Virus record (IMG/VR): IMGVR_UViG_3300017605_000491
Coordinates: 1 to 45,645 of that record
From: a virus
Strand: one strand, 5' to 3'
Length of the DNA: 45,645 nt
Shown here: piece by piece, positions 39,231 through 45,645 of the stretch
Layout of the letters: each line of letters begins with the position of its first letter
Numbering within the stretch: position 1 is the first letter of the stretch
Notes under the pieces: generated by a model
Database searches by the model: none
Seen by the model: only the letters and a program-made list of their open reading frames with translations
Told to the model about the DNA's origin: nothing
Position numbers and translations under genes: made by a program

Positions 39231-39686
39231 ATGCCGACTCTACGGGCACGCTATTCGTTTACACTCATCTCGGGAACGGTTGGGCAGGAGTTTGCCCAGC
39301 CGTTCATCCCACCGTCGATCGAGTTGGACAGCGCGCCCCTGCGCTACGTTGTGGAGGTTCCCGCCGACAGCACCGTGACCATTTGGGACGCGGCTGCTGG
39401 CGGCGCTAATCCCACGGCGTTCAAATTCCTGCTCATGCACTCCGACATCGAAGTCGAGGTGGAGCAGACCGTGGAGGCGGCTGGACCGCTGACATCCCTC
39501 TCTACGTTTACACTTGCCGAGAACCACATCCCGTTCATCCTCGGCAGCGACATCGCTCGGGCCTCGGCCGACTTCGACGGTGACGCGTTCGCCAACGGGA
39601 CGCTCGGCGTCATCACCAAGCTGCGCGCGAAAAATTCGAGCACCGACACCAGTGCCTTCATCGAAGTCGTGGTGGGCGGTGCGTAA
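39231..39686 (+). CDS. beta-rich late protein, decoration or head-associated candidate
   Basis: ATG 39231 right after the previous stop; 151 aa. Rich in Val, Thr and Ala with alternating strands (FTLISGTVGQEFAQPFIPPS, VEVPADSTVTIWDAA, IEVEVEQTVEAAG), like capsid decoration or tail-needle type domains. Two GTTTACAC words spell Phe-Thr-Leu (39257, 39506). Position before the scaffold suggests head association, but no family is recognised. Confidence 0.5.
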   Translation: MPTLRARYSFTLISGTVGQEFAQPFIPPSIELDSAPLRYVVEVPADSTVTIWDAAAGGANPTAFKFLLMHSDIEVEVEQTVEAAGPLTSLSTFTLAENHIPFILGSDIARASADFDGDAFANGTLGVITKLRAKNSSTDTSAFIEVVVGGA

Positions 39687-39770
39687 CACTGGCCATAACC
39701 GTTCGTGGGGCGTTGCTCTGCGGGCACCAAGTCCGAGGACAGACCCTCGTTAAAAACTGACAAGGACCCA

Positions 39771-40778
39771 ATGGAAACCATCGACAATAGCAACCCCGAC
39801 TACACGGAAGTCCGCCGCAATGGCTTCACGTATCTGTACCTCAAAGACGGCTCTGGGAAGATTCTCCAGGTGCCGGCTGGGGGCGTGGGCGAAGGCGACG
39901 GAACGGGGGATGAGGATGCCGGCGCGGCCGGTGACGCGGGTGGGACTGGTGCGGACGACGATGGCGCGGGTGACAGCGCGCAAGATGACGACGGTGACGG
40001 TGAAGTAACCGCTGGTGGGCGTGACGCCGACGATACGGGCGAGAAGGCAACCACCAAGGGACTTCAGAAGCGCATCAAGGCGCTCGCCGCCAGCAAGCGG
40101 GAGTACAAAGAGCTGGGCACGCCGGAGTCTCTCCGTGCGATGAAGGCCCGGCTGGCCGAGTACGACCGTTATGAAGCGGAGTTGGATCGAGAAGAGGCAG
40201 CACGCGCTGACGCGGCTGCTCGCAAGGCGGGGGAACCTACCGTCGCGGAGCAGAATGCGGCGCTCGATCGCATGCTCACCAATCGGTTCGGTGAGGGTGC
40301 GCCCGAGGACTTCCAGTCGTTTCGTGAAACGCGACGGATGGAAGTGCAGCGACACACCAAGGAAGGACTCGATCACCTTCGCAAGATGCTCCGAGAGCAC
40401 AACTTGCCAGACGATGACAAGACGGTGGCCGCCTACGAGAAGCACATCGGCACCGAGTTGCTCACCGACCTGGAATTGAAGGGCCGCTTTCGGGACCCTG
40501 TCACTCAGAGTGCGGCACTCACCGACGCGTTCAAGCGTGTGCGTGCCGATCTCGTCGACCCCGCGCTCGTCGCCGTAGGCGCTTCCAAGTTGGAAGCCGC
40601 CCGAAAGCGTCGCGCCGCAGCCCCTTCCTCGGCAGGCCAGGCGTCTTCGCCGCGCTTCGTCGAGAAGGAATTGAAGCCACCGAAAAACGCGACCCCTGAG
40701 CAGCGTGCGAAATTCTGGGACGACGCCGTCACCGACGCGCTTCGTGAACAGGAAGAGTACGACGCACTCGGGTCCTAA
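39771..40778 (+). CDS. scaffolding protein
   Basis: ATG 39771 with AAGGA upstream is preferred; a start 66 bp earlier has no site. The 335-aa protein has an acidic, Gly/Asp-rich first 100 residues (DEDAGAAGDAGGTGADDDGA), then coiled-coil helices (RLAEYDRYEAELDREEAARA), and a basic C-terminal end. Acidic helical proteins immediately before the coat gene are scaffolds, whose C-terminus binds coat. It should guide procapsid assembly and leave or be cut later. No protease gene was seen nearby. Confidence 0.78.
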   Translation: METIDNSNPDYTEVRRNGFTYLYLKDGSGKILQVPAGGVGEGDGTGDEDAGAAGDAGGTGADDDGAGDSAQDDDGDGEVTAGGRDADDTGEKATTKGLQKRIKALAASKREYKELGTPESLRAMKARLAEYDRYEAELDREEAARADAAARKAGEPTVAEQNAALDRMLTNRFGEGAPEDFQSFRETRRMEVQRHTKEGLDHLRKMLREHNLPDDDKTVAAYEKHIGTELLTDLELKGRFRDPVTQSAALTDAFKRVRADLVDPALVAVGASKLEAARKRRAAAPSSAGQASSPRFVEKELKPPKNATPEQRAKFWDDAVTDALREQEEYDALGS

Positions 40779-40790
40779 CTAGGAGAGACC

Positions 40791-42080
40791 ATGCAGACCA
40801 TGACCAACGCGGCCGGTCTCCTCAAGACCGTGTACCGTCAGATGTTGACGGACATGTGTAACAATGAGACGGCCATCCACGATCGCTTCCGCAAGATGCC
40901 TTCCGAGCTGTGGGAAGGCAAGGAAGAGGGCATTACCTGGGCGTTCCGTAGTGGGCGCACCCAGGCGTTCGGCTCGTACCGCCCCGGCGGCCCGCTGCCG
41001 GAGTCGCAGCACCAGCCCACCCAGAACATGAAGGTACCCCTCAAGTTCTTGGGCGGACGTATCGGCATCGACACCCCGACCATGAAGGTCTCGCGTTCCA
41101 ACCGTGGCTCGTTCAAGCGCGCGTGGGACTACGAGATGGACATGTTCAAGGTGGACTTCGTCGACTACATCAACGAGATGTCGTGGGGCGATGGCCGTGG
41201 CGTCGTCGCCATGGTGTCCAGCGTCGGCACCGGTACCACGACCATTTCGGTCGACAGCCCCATGGGCGTCGCGGGCTCCATCAACGGGGCGCGCTTCCTC
41301 CAGCCCAACATGCGTATCGCGTTCCTCGACCCTACGGGGGCGGCGGTTCTCGCGGTGCGTCGTGTCGTCAGCGTCTCCGACGATGGCGACTCGGTGGTGT
41401 TGAACGCCGCAGTTTCGGCGATTCAGGCCCCCGACAATGCGCTCATCGTGCGCGCTCCCAACATGAGCGTGACCGAGGTGGCGGACGTTTCGTACAATCG
41501 TGATCCGATGGGTCTCATCGGCATGATCGACGACGGCACGTACGTCAACAACTACATGGACGTGAACCGCACCACGACTCCGCTGGCGCGCTCCACGGTC
41601 ATCCCGAACGTGGGTCCGTTGAACCTCGACGTGATCCAACAGTTGCTCGATACCATGGCGCAGGTTGGCCGTGGCCGGGCGAAGGAACACTGGATGTCGT
41701 ACGACACCCGGCGTTCGTACCTGGCGTTGACGGTAGCGAATCGCTCGTTCATCAGCACGGGTGGCGCGACCAACAACGACATCGGGTTCAAGGGCAACGC
41801 GATCGACGAGGACCCCCGCTTCGGTGGGGCGCCGATCAAGTGCGACAAGGATGCGCCCTACGGCATCTGGTTCGCATGGGACACCGCGTACGCTCTCAAC
41901 TTCGAGAACACGCCCTTCGAGTGGGCCGACGAGGACGGGGCGATCATGTCCCGGCTCGACGGTGTCGACGCATTCGAGGCTGTGGCCCGCATGTACTTCA
42001 ACCGCTGCGACGAGAAGCCCAACGCGTCCGGCCGGTTGGATGACATCGACACCAACGTCGTGGTTGCCCACATCCGGTAA
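40791..42080 (+). CDS. major capsid (coat) protein
   Basis: ATG 40791 with AGGAGAG upstream; 429 aa, the size of P22 coat. It has a helical start (LLKTVYRQMLTDMC), the N-arm and spine helix (NRGSFKRAWDYEMDMFKV), beta strands with DAVNVAS-like TGTTTISVDS, and an AFEAVARMYFNRCDEKPN end. Such features fit the HK97 fold. It follows the scaffold and is followed by a strong hairpin. It would form the icosahedral shell. The family name is inferred from order, size and strand pattern. Confidence 0.82.
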   Translation: MQTMTNAAGLLKTVYRQMLTDMCNNETAIHDRFRKMPSELWEGKEEGITWAFRSGRTQAFGSYRPGGPLPESQHQPTQNMKVPLKFLGGRIGIDTPTMKVSRSNRGSFKRAWDYEMDMFKVDFVDYINEMSWGDGRGVVAMVSSVGTGTTTISVDSPMGVAGSINGARFLQPNMRIAFLDPTGAAVLAVRRVVSVSDDGDSVVLNAAVSAIQAPDNALIVRAPNMSVTEVADVSYNRDPMGLIGMIDDGTYVNNYMDVNRTTTPLARSTVIPNVGPLNLDVIQQLLDTMAQVGRGRAKEHWMSYDTRRSYLALTVANRSFISTGGATNNDIGFKGNAIDEDPRFGGAPIKCDKDAPYGIWFAWDTAYALNFENTPFEWADEDGAIMSRLDGVDAFEAVARMYFNRCDEKPNASGRLDDIDTNVVVAHIR

Positions 42081-42095
42081 TCACTCAACCCCTGA

Positions 42096-42126
42096 GCGGC
42101 CCGCTCCCCTTGGCGGGGCGGGCCGC
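42096..42126 (+). terminator. strong hairpin after the coat gene
   Basis: GCGGCCCGCTCC pairs with GGGGCGGGCCGC across CCTTGGC (12 pairs, one G-U). It sits 16 bp after the coat stop. No T-run follows, so it may be a processing or stability structure, or a factor-dependent terminator that lowers downstream expression. Confidence 0.6.
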
Positions 42127-42144
42127 GCATGAAAGGATACGCAC

Positions 42145-42621
42145 ATGGCAGGACTCAGTACCGGACAGGACCAGGGGTTGCGAGCCGCACGGAACCAGCA
42201 TCGTGGTGCCGTGGGCTCGGAGCCGTTGGCCAGTCTTCTGGAGGCTCTGAAGCGTCTCATGGGGAACGAAACCGTTCTCCCCGACGTCAAGACCCAATCG
42301 TTCACCGCGCAGACGTCTACGGCATCGACCGTGGTCGGCTCGGCATGTCGGCTCTACGGCGTGCGGGTCGACTCGGGCAATGCGCTCACGTCCACGCTCG
42401 ACGTCATCGTGCAACTGCTCGATGGCTCGGTCGTGGTCGCGTCGACCAAGTGCACCACGGAGCAGGCTTCCGAGGCGTACTTTTTCGGCGGCACCTTCGG
42501 CGTCGGCATTCCCATCTCTTCGAGCGGTCTCACCGTCAAGGCTGTCGCGGCGGCGGATGGCAGCTCCAACCCGGCGGCCGGTGATCGGCCGCTCGTCACC
42601 GTGTTCTACGGCGTCGAGTAA
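42145..42621 (+). CDS. virion protein of unknown role, 158 aa
   Basis: ATG 42145 with AAAGGA upstream. The start is polar and helical, then strands (STVVGSACRLYGVRVDSG, LDVIVQLLDGSVVVAST, FGVGIPISSSGLTVKAVA). It follows the coat gene and its hairpin, and has no signal peptide. Such proteins are often decoration or head completion components; this is inference. Confidence 0.58.
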   Translation: MAGLSTGQDQGLRAARNQHRGAVGSEPLASLLEALKRLMGNETVLPDVKTQSFTAQTSTASTVVGSACRLYGVRVDSGNALTSTLDVIVQLLDGSVVVASTKCTTEQASEAYFFGGTFGVGIPISSSGLTVKAVAAADGSSNPAAGDRPLVTVFYGVE

Positions 42622-42635
42622 GAAAGGACACGAGC

Positions 42636-43034
42636 ATGCAATCGGATCTGGAACGTAAACTCTATTCCGAGAAGGTCATCGTGATCCCTCTCGGGACACT
42701 CACCAATGTCGACGCCGACGCCGACAACGTGGTGGCGACGATGATCGTCCCACGCAACTTCAAGCTGAAGGGGGTGGGCATCAGTTGGACGTCCGCCACC
42801 GGCACCACGCCCTCACTCACCGCGAAGGTCACGGACATCGCCGCAACTGTGCTTGCGTCGAGTGGCGCGGCCACCACGATCACCACCGAGGGCGGCATTT
42901 TCACCGAGAACGTGGACGTTCTCGTTAGCCGAGGTGACATCCTCAACTTCACCATCCGCTCGGCCAACGACGACAACGACTTCGTTGCGGCGGCCATCAC
43001 GGTTCTCTTCGAGGCCCCCAAGACGGACGACTAG
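42636..43034 (+). CDS. beta-rich virion protein, 132 aa
   Basis: ATG 42636 with AAAGGACA upstream. Predominantly strands (VIVIPLGTLTNVDADADNVV, FKLKGVGISWTSATGTTPSL, RGDILNFTIRSANDD). It resembles its upstream neighbour in composition, and the two may be related beta-sandwich decoration proteins. Two hairpins follow. No family is recognised. Confidence 0.57.
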   Translation: MQSDLERKLYSEKVIVIPLGTLTNVDADADNVVATMIVPRNFKLKGVGISWTSATGTTPSLTAKVTDIAATVLASSGAATTITTEGGIFTENVDVLVSRGDILNFTIRSANDDNDFVAAAITVLFEAPKTDD

Positions 43035-43040
43035 TAGGAC

Positions 43041-43058
43041 GGCACGGGTACACGTGCC
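43041..43058 (+). promoter_or_regulatory. small hairpin after the 132-aa gene
   Basis: GGCACG and CGTGCC form a 6-bp stem around GGTACA, directly before a larger hairpin. Tandem structures suggest an RNA processing or termination site between head and connector genes. Confidence 0.4.
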
Positions 43059-43059
43059 T

Positions 43060-43097
43060 GGCTCCCGGCGGGTTCCCTCCCTCGCCCGCCGGGGGCC
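43060..43097 (+). terminator. strong hairpin, terminator-like
   Basis: GGCTCCCGGCGGG pairs with CCCGCCGGGGGCC (13 pairs, one G-U) around a 12-nt loop. A short CTCTTC follows rather than a T-run, so termination may be partial. The next gene starts 49 bp later, after a GTTTAAAG word. Confidence 0.55.
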
Positions 43098-43145
43098 TCT
43101 TCAGGGAGAGGGACAGCCAGCGTTTAAAGAAGAGGGAGACTCACC

Positions 43146-43736
43146 ATGGGAACGCATCTCACCATCGCAGAAATCGCCGACGAGGCGCACATCAAGAACC
43201 GGTTCACGCAGGAGAAGGTCAGCATCGTGTTCGACGGTGTGCCGCAGGAGTGGGCGCCCGGCCAGACGCGCAGCTTTCCGCGCTGCTATGCCGACTTCTT
43301 CATCCGGCACTCGGTGCTCAAGCGCACCCAGAAGGGCCAGGCCAAGGTCCACGCGCTCGTCATCCTGGGCATCGGCAAGGACGAGTCCGACCTGGATGCC
43401 GCGCCGTTTCTGGAGACCCACGAGCTGATCGAGCGGGACCCCAACACGCCCACCATGTTCGACGACGAGGGGCATCCGCTCCGCGCCGTCATCATTCCGG
43501 TGACGGGTGTGGCCGGCGTCGCGCAGGCCGAGAACGCGGTGAAGAATCGCGAGGACAGCGAGAACGACACGAAGGCGAAGGAAGGGCGCGCGGAGACCAC
43601 GGAAGCAGTCGCCGACGTGCTCACGTCCGCCCCCGACGAAGTCATCGAGCAGCTCGACACGGCGGCCCAGGAAATCGCGGCCGGCAAGCACGGCGGCGGC
43701 CCGAAGTTTCAGGGGCTCAAGAAGCCGCAGGCGTAA
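43146..43736 (+). CDS. unknown protein, 196 aa, before connector genes
   Basis: ATG 43146 with AGGGAGA upstream. The first half is folded (KVSIVFDGVPQEWAPGQTRS, RCYADFFIRHSVLKR); the second is disordered and charged (KNREDSENDTKAKEGRAE) with an Ala/Gly-rich tail. It lies between coat and head-tail genes. No family is recognised; a head-completion role is possible. Confidence 0.55.
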   Translation: MGTHLTIAEIADEAHIKNRFTQEKVSIVFDGVPQEWAPGQTRSFPRCYADFFIRHSVLKRTQKGQAKVHALVILGIGKDESDLDAAPFLETHELIERDPNTPTMFDDEGHPLRAVIIPVTGVAGVAQAENAVKNREDSENDTKAKEGRAETTEAVADVLTSAPDEVIEQLDTAAQEIAAGKHGGGPKFQGLKKPQA

Positions 43737-43738
43737 CC

Positions 43739-44209
43739 ATGCAGCTCCCTCGGAAGTACAACGAGAAGTTGCAGCGGGTCTTCCCGCAGCTTCGCGTCCG
43801 CTGGTCGTTCATGAACGAGCGGTGGATGATCGAAGAGAAGGTCTCGTTCAAGCGCACGGTGGACCCGAACCGGTATCCGTCGAAGGCGTTCGACTCGTTC
43901 ATCCGCTTCAGCCAAGGGTACGCCCTTCGCTTCGAGCTGGAGCCGCGCGAGTTGCCTTCGGTCGACCGGCTCATCACCGGACTGCGACAAGGTAGCGCCC
44001 AGCGCATCATGGACGAGCTGGGTGTGAAGAACGCGGCACAGTGGGCGGCGTTGCTCGACGCGCGTGACAAGGCGAAGCGCGACGCCAAGTGGCTCAAGGA
44101 CAAGGAACGCGGACGCGAGTACGCCGGGCAATTCTACGACGATCTGGCGTGGATCGAAGGTCGCACCATCTCCGGCTCCAGCCGGCGTAACTGGCACCGG
44201 AGCGCGTAG
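43739..44209 (+). CDS. unknown helical protein, 156 aa
   Basis: ATG 43739 after the previous stop, with a weak site. Sequence KYNEKLQRVFPQLRVRWSF and NERWMIEEKV is followed by Arg/Lys-rich helices (DARDKAKRDAKWLKDKERGR). Basic and helical, it may bind DNA or the head-tail interface. It ends 8 bp before the adaptor-like gene. No family is recognised. Confidence 0.55.
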   Translation: MQLPRKYNEKLQRVFPQLRVRWSFMNERWMIEEKVSFKRTVDPNRYPSKAFDSFIRFSQGYALRFELEPRELPSVDRLITGLRQGSAQRIMDELGVKNAAQWAALLDARDKAKRDAKWLKDKERGREYAGQFYDDLAWIEGRTISGSSRRNWHRSA

Positions 44210-44217
44210 GAGCCATC

Positions 44218-44982
44218 ATGCCATCGACGGAAACAGTCAGCCATCTTCTCACGCGCATTCGTGAGCGTCTCGACGAGGATCTGGACCCAGAGGGAAACCT
44301 GTGGACCAACCACGAGCTGACGGACTACACCAACGAGGGCATTCGAGAGGTACATCAGACGATGCGGGAGGCGCATGAGTCGTGGTTCACGCGCACTCTC
44401 CGCAGTGACGCCGGCATCGTGGCGATCAACGGGCGCAACTTCGACACCGGCCTTCTCCAATTCAAGACCGATCGGAACGAAATTCGGCTCCCGCCGGACT
44501 TCGCAGAGTTGCGGTTCTTCGAGGTGGAGCCCACGTCCGACGACAGCATCGACACGCTCGTCTTCGAGTATCGGCCGATGCAACACCCGGACTTCCGTCA
44601 GTCGGCCCTGAGCACGAGCACGCAGAACGCACGCCACTACTTCTACGACATCGAACGCCGGTCGGACGGCGCGGTGTTGATCCTGTCGGCGATCCCCACG
44701 CTGGAGACGGCCCGCACGGTCGTGCTCAAATACGTGACGTCGGCGCCGGAAATCACACAGCTTCAGACCTTCGAGGACACCGGCTTTGAGCCGTTCATGC
44801 TCGACGCCGTGATTGCGTATGCGGTCCTCCGGGCGCGCGAGAAAGAAGGCGACCCCGACAACGTGGCGCTCGCCGGGAGTGATTGGGAACGCAAGCGAAC
44901 CTTCGCGCTTCGAGCCGCCGGCCCGAAGCAAACACGAGACCCCGAGGTAGTCATTGGCTTCCTCGAAGACGAAATCTGGTAG
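44218..44982 (+). CDS. putative head-tail adaptor protein
   Basis: ATG 44218 with AGGAG; 254 aa. The N-terminal helix pair (TRIRERLDEDLDPEGNLWTN, ELTDYTNEGIREVHQTMRE) resembles adaptors that dock on the portal. Then strands (EIRLPPDFAELRFFEVEP, VLKYVTSAPEIT) and a C-terminal helical bundle. Order, size and the DYTNEG-type helix match tail-tube or connector proteins of short-tailed phages. I call it an adaptor with moderate confidence; exact family not recognised. Confidence 0.6.
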   Translation: MPSTETVSHLLTRIRERLDEDLDPEGNLWTNHELTDYTNEGIREVHQTMREAHESWFTRTLRSDAGIVAINGRNFDTGLLQFKTDRNEIRLPPDFAELRFFEVEPTSDDSIDTLVFEYRPMQHPDFRQSALSTSTQNARHYFYDIERRSDGAVLILSAIPTLETARTVVLKYVTSAPEITQLQTFEDTGFEPFMLDAVIAYAVLRAREKEGDPDNVALAGSDWERKRTFALRAAGPKQTRDPEVVIGFLEDEIW

Positions 44983-44991
44983 GAGACCAAC

Positions 44992-45396
44992 ATGGGCGGC
45001 ACCGGTATGGAGTACAAGAGCACGTTCAACCTCGCGTCGGCGGCGGGCTCTCTCGTCACGACGTACGACACGCTGAACCCTCCGCGCGGCATCCCGAAGG
45101 CGGCGAACCAGAATGGTCGGCGCTTCCGTGGCGTCGTGTCGCCTCGGCGCAAGCTGTCGGTGGTCAACGTGACGTTCTCGCAGGCGGCGTCTCAGGTCAT
45201 CACGGTGAGCATCGTGGACCGGGACGGCACGGCGCGGGTCATCAGCACCACGACCACGTCGAGTGCGACGGCGTACGCGTACGAGCCGACGCACGAGTAT
45301 TGGATCGGGCCGAAGGAAAACTTCCGCGTGGACGTCGCCAATAGCGGCACGCCCTCCACGACCGGTACCATCACGATTTTCACGAACGAAGCGTAA
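44992..45396 (+). CDS. beta-rich virion protein, 134 aa
   Basis: ATG 44992 with AGGAG; an ATG at 45007 is an alternative. Residues strand-rich (RRKLSVVNVTFSQAASQVIT, VSIVDRDGTARVIST, GTITIFTNEA) with Gly and Thr turns. Follows the adaptor and precedes a probable tail protein, so a connector or tail component is likely. No family is recognised. Confidence 0.55.
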   Translation: MGGTGMEYKSTFNLASAAGSLVTTYDTLNPPRGIPKAANQNGRRFRGVVSPRRKLSVVNVTFSQAASQVITVSIVDRDGTARVISTTTTSSATAYAYEPTHEYWIGPKENFRVDVANSGTPSTTGTITIFTNEA

Positions 45397-45407
45397 GAGG
45401 CGCGCCG

Positions 45408-45645
45408 ATGGCGCGTCAGCAACGACAGACGCAAGATAGCTTCTGGCGCGGGATTCTCCAGCGCCCGACGCCTCGGGCGCATGCGGCGGGATACACGCCG
45501 AAAACGCTCAATCTTGTATTCCGGGGAGGCGTTCCGCAGTCCCGGCCAGGGTTGCGCCCGTTCCACGGGGCGACCTTCTCGGCGCCCATCCGGGGGCTGG
45601 GCTTCCACGTGGACGCGGACGGCGTGCCCACGCTCCTGGCGGCGG
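45408..45645 (+). CDS. 5' part of a probable tail nozzle or tail stabilization protein (cut by window end)
   Basis: ATG 45408 opens a frame that runs off the window (79 complete codons seen). The start MARQQRQTQDSFWRGILQRP and LNLVFRGGVPQSRPGLRPFH resembles openings of tail-nozzle proteins, which often contain GG-x-SRPG turns early. It follows the adaptor cluster. Identification needs the missing part. Confidence 0.5.
   Translation, partial: MARQQRQTQDSFWRGILQRPTPRAHAAGYTPKTLNLVFRGGVPQSRPGLRPFHGATFSAPIRGLGFHVDADGVPTLLAA

Noticed and set aside
39687-39770. Small CGAGG/CCTCG hairpin before the scaffold gene
   Set aside because: Only five pairs and no T-run; too weak to call a terminator.
1-45645. 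Prophage or temperate lifestyle
   Set aside because: No integrase, repressor, attachment site or flanking bacterial genes are visible in the window; it cannot be judged from this piece.

Overview
The window is one contiguous piece of a tailed double-stranded DNA phage (class Caudoviricetes) with a GC-rich genome. It holds a terminase, portal, scaffold and coat cassette, a phage lysozyme, and a long opposed block of replication and recombination genes. Both ends cut through genes. The order small terminase, HNH protein, large terminase, portal (740 aa), scaffold and coat (429 aa) resembles P22-like short-tailed phages; this is an inference from sizes and order. No integrase, repressor or RNA polymerase is visible. 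The host is unknown. Sec and Tat signal peptides, a GH24 lysozyme and Pro/Thr linker proteins point to a GC-rich, probably Gram-negative bacterium.

Layout. (1) 1-11.6 kb, plus strand: a cut virion gene, an ejection-type protein, two secreted proteins with Thr-Pro repeat linkers, small membrane proteins (holin/spanin candidates), a lysozyme, and two large virion proteins of 540 and 1099 aa. (2) 11.67-32.0 kb, minus strand: about 40 tightly packed genes, most joined by 4-bp ATGA or GTGA overlaps. Read in the direction of transcription they are a MoxR ATPase / VWA-like / SprT-like metallopeptidase trio, many small zinc-finger and membrane proteins, a tRNA-CAU, a Sak4-like recombinase, a Cas4-like nuclease, a likely ssDNA-binding protein, a secreted protein, a UDG-like protein, a proofreading exonuclease, a Tat-signal protein, a family A DNA polymerase, a P-loop ATPase, nucleotide-metabolism proteins (DUF4406, DUF5664), a DnaQ-like exonuclease and an HEFGH protein. 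(3) 32.01-32.95 kb: a divergent non-coding region with seven same-direction copies of a TGNAAACG element. (4) 32.95-45.6 kb, plus strand: packaging, head and head-tail connector genes, ending inside a probable tail gene.

How it fits together. The minus block looks like the early and middle program. It makes and edits phage DNA (split exonuclease and polymerase, ATPase, SSB-like protein, Sak4 and Cas4-like pair) and adjusts nucleotides. The two plus-strand arms are late genes for packaging, assembly and lysis. Transcription diverges from the 32-33 kb region and converges near 11.6 kb.

The most unusual signal is a short DNA word, GTTTACAY (reverse RTGTAAAC), seen about 25 times. It mostly lies on the coding strand, is spelled with AT-rich codons inside genes, and is concentrated in the divergent region. 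It may be a genome-wide protein-binding or replication/packaging signal. Other points of interest are a Tat-exported protein inside the polymerase operon, the MoxR/VWA/SprT trio, a covarying hairpin pair at 22.3-22.4 kb, and a MazZ-like protein without a visible purZ.
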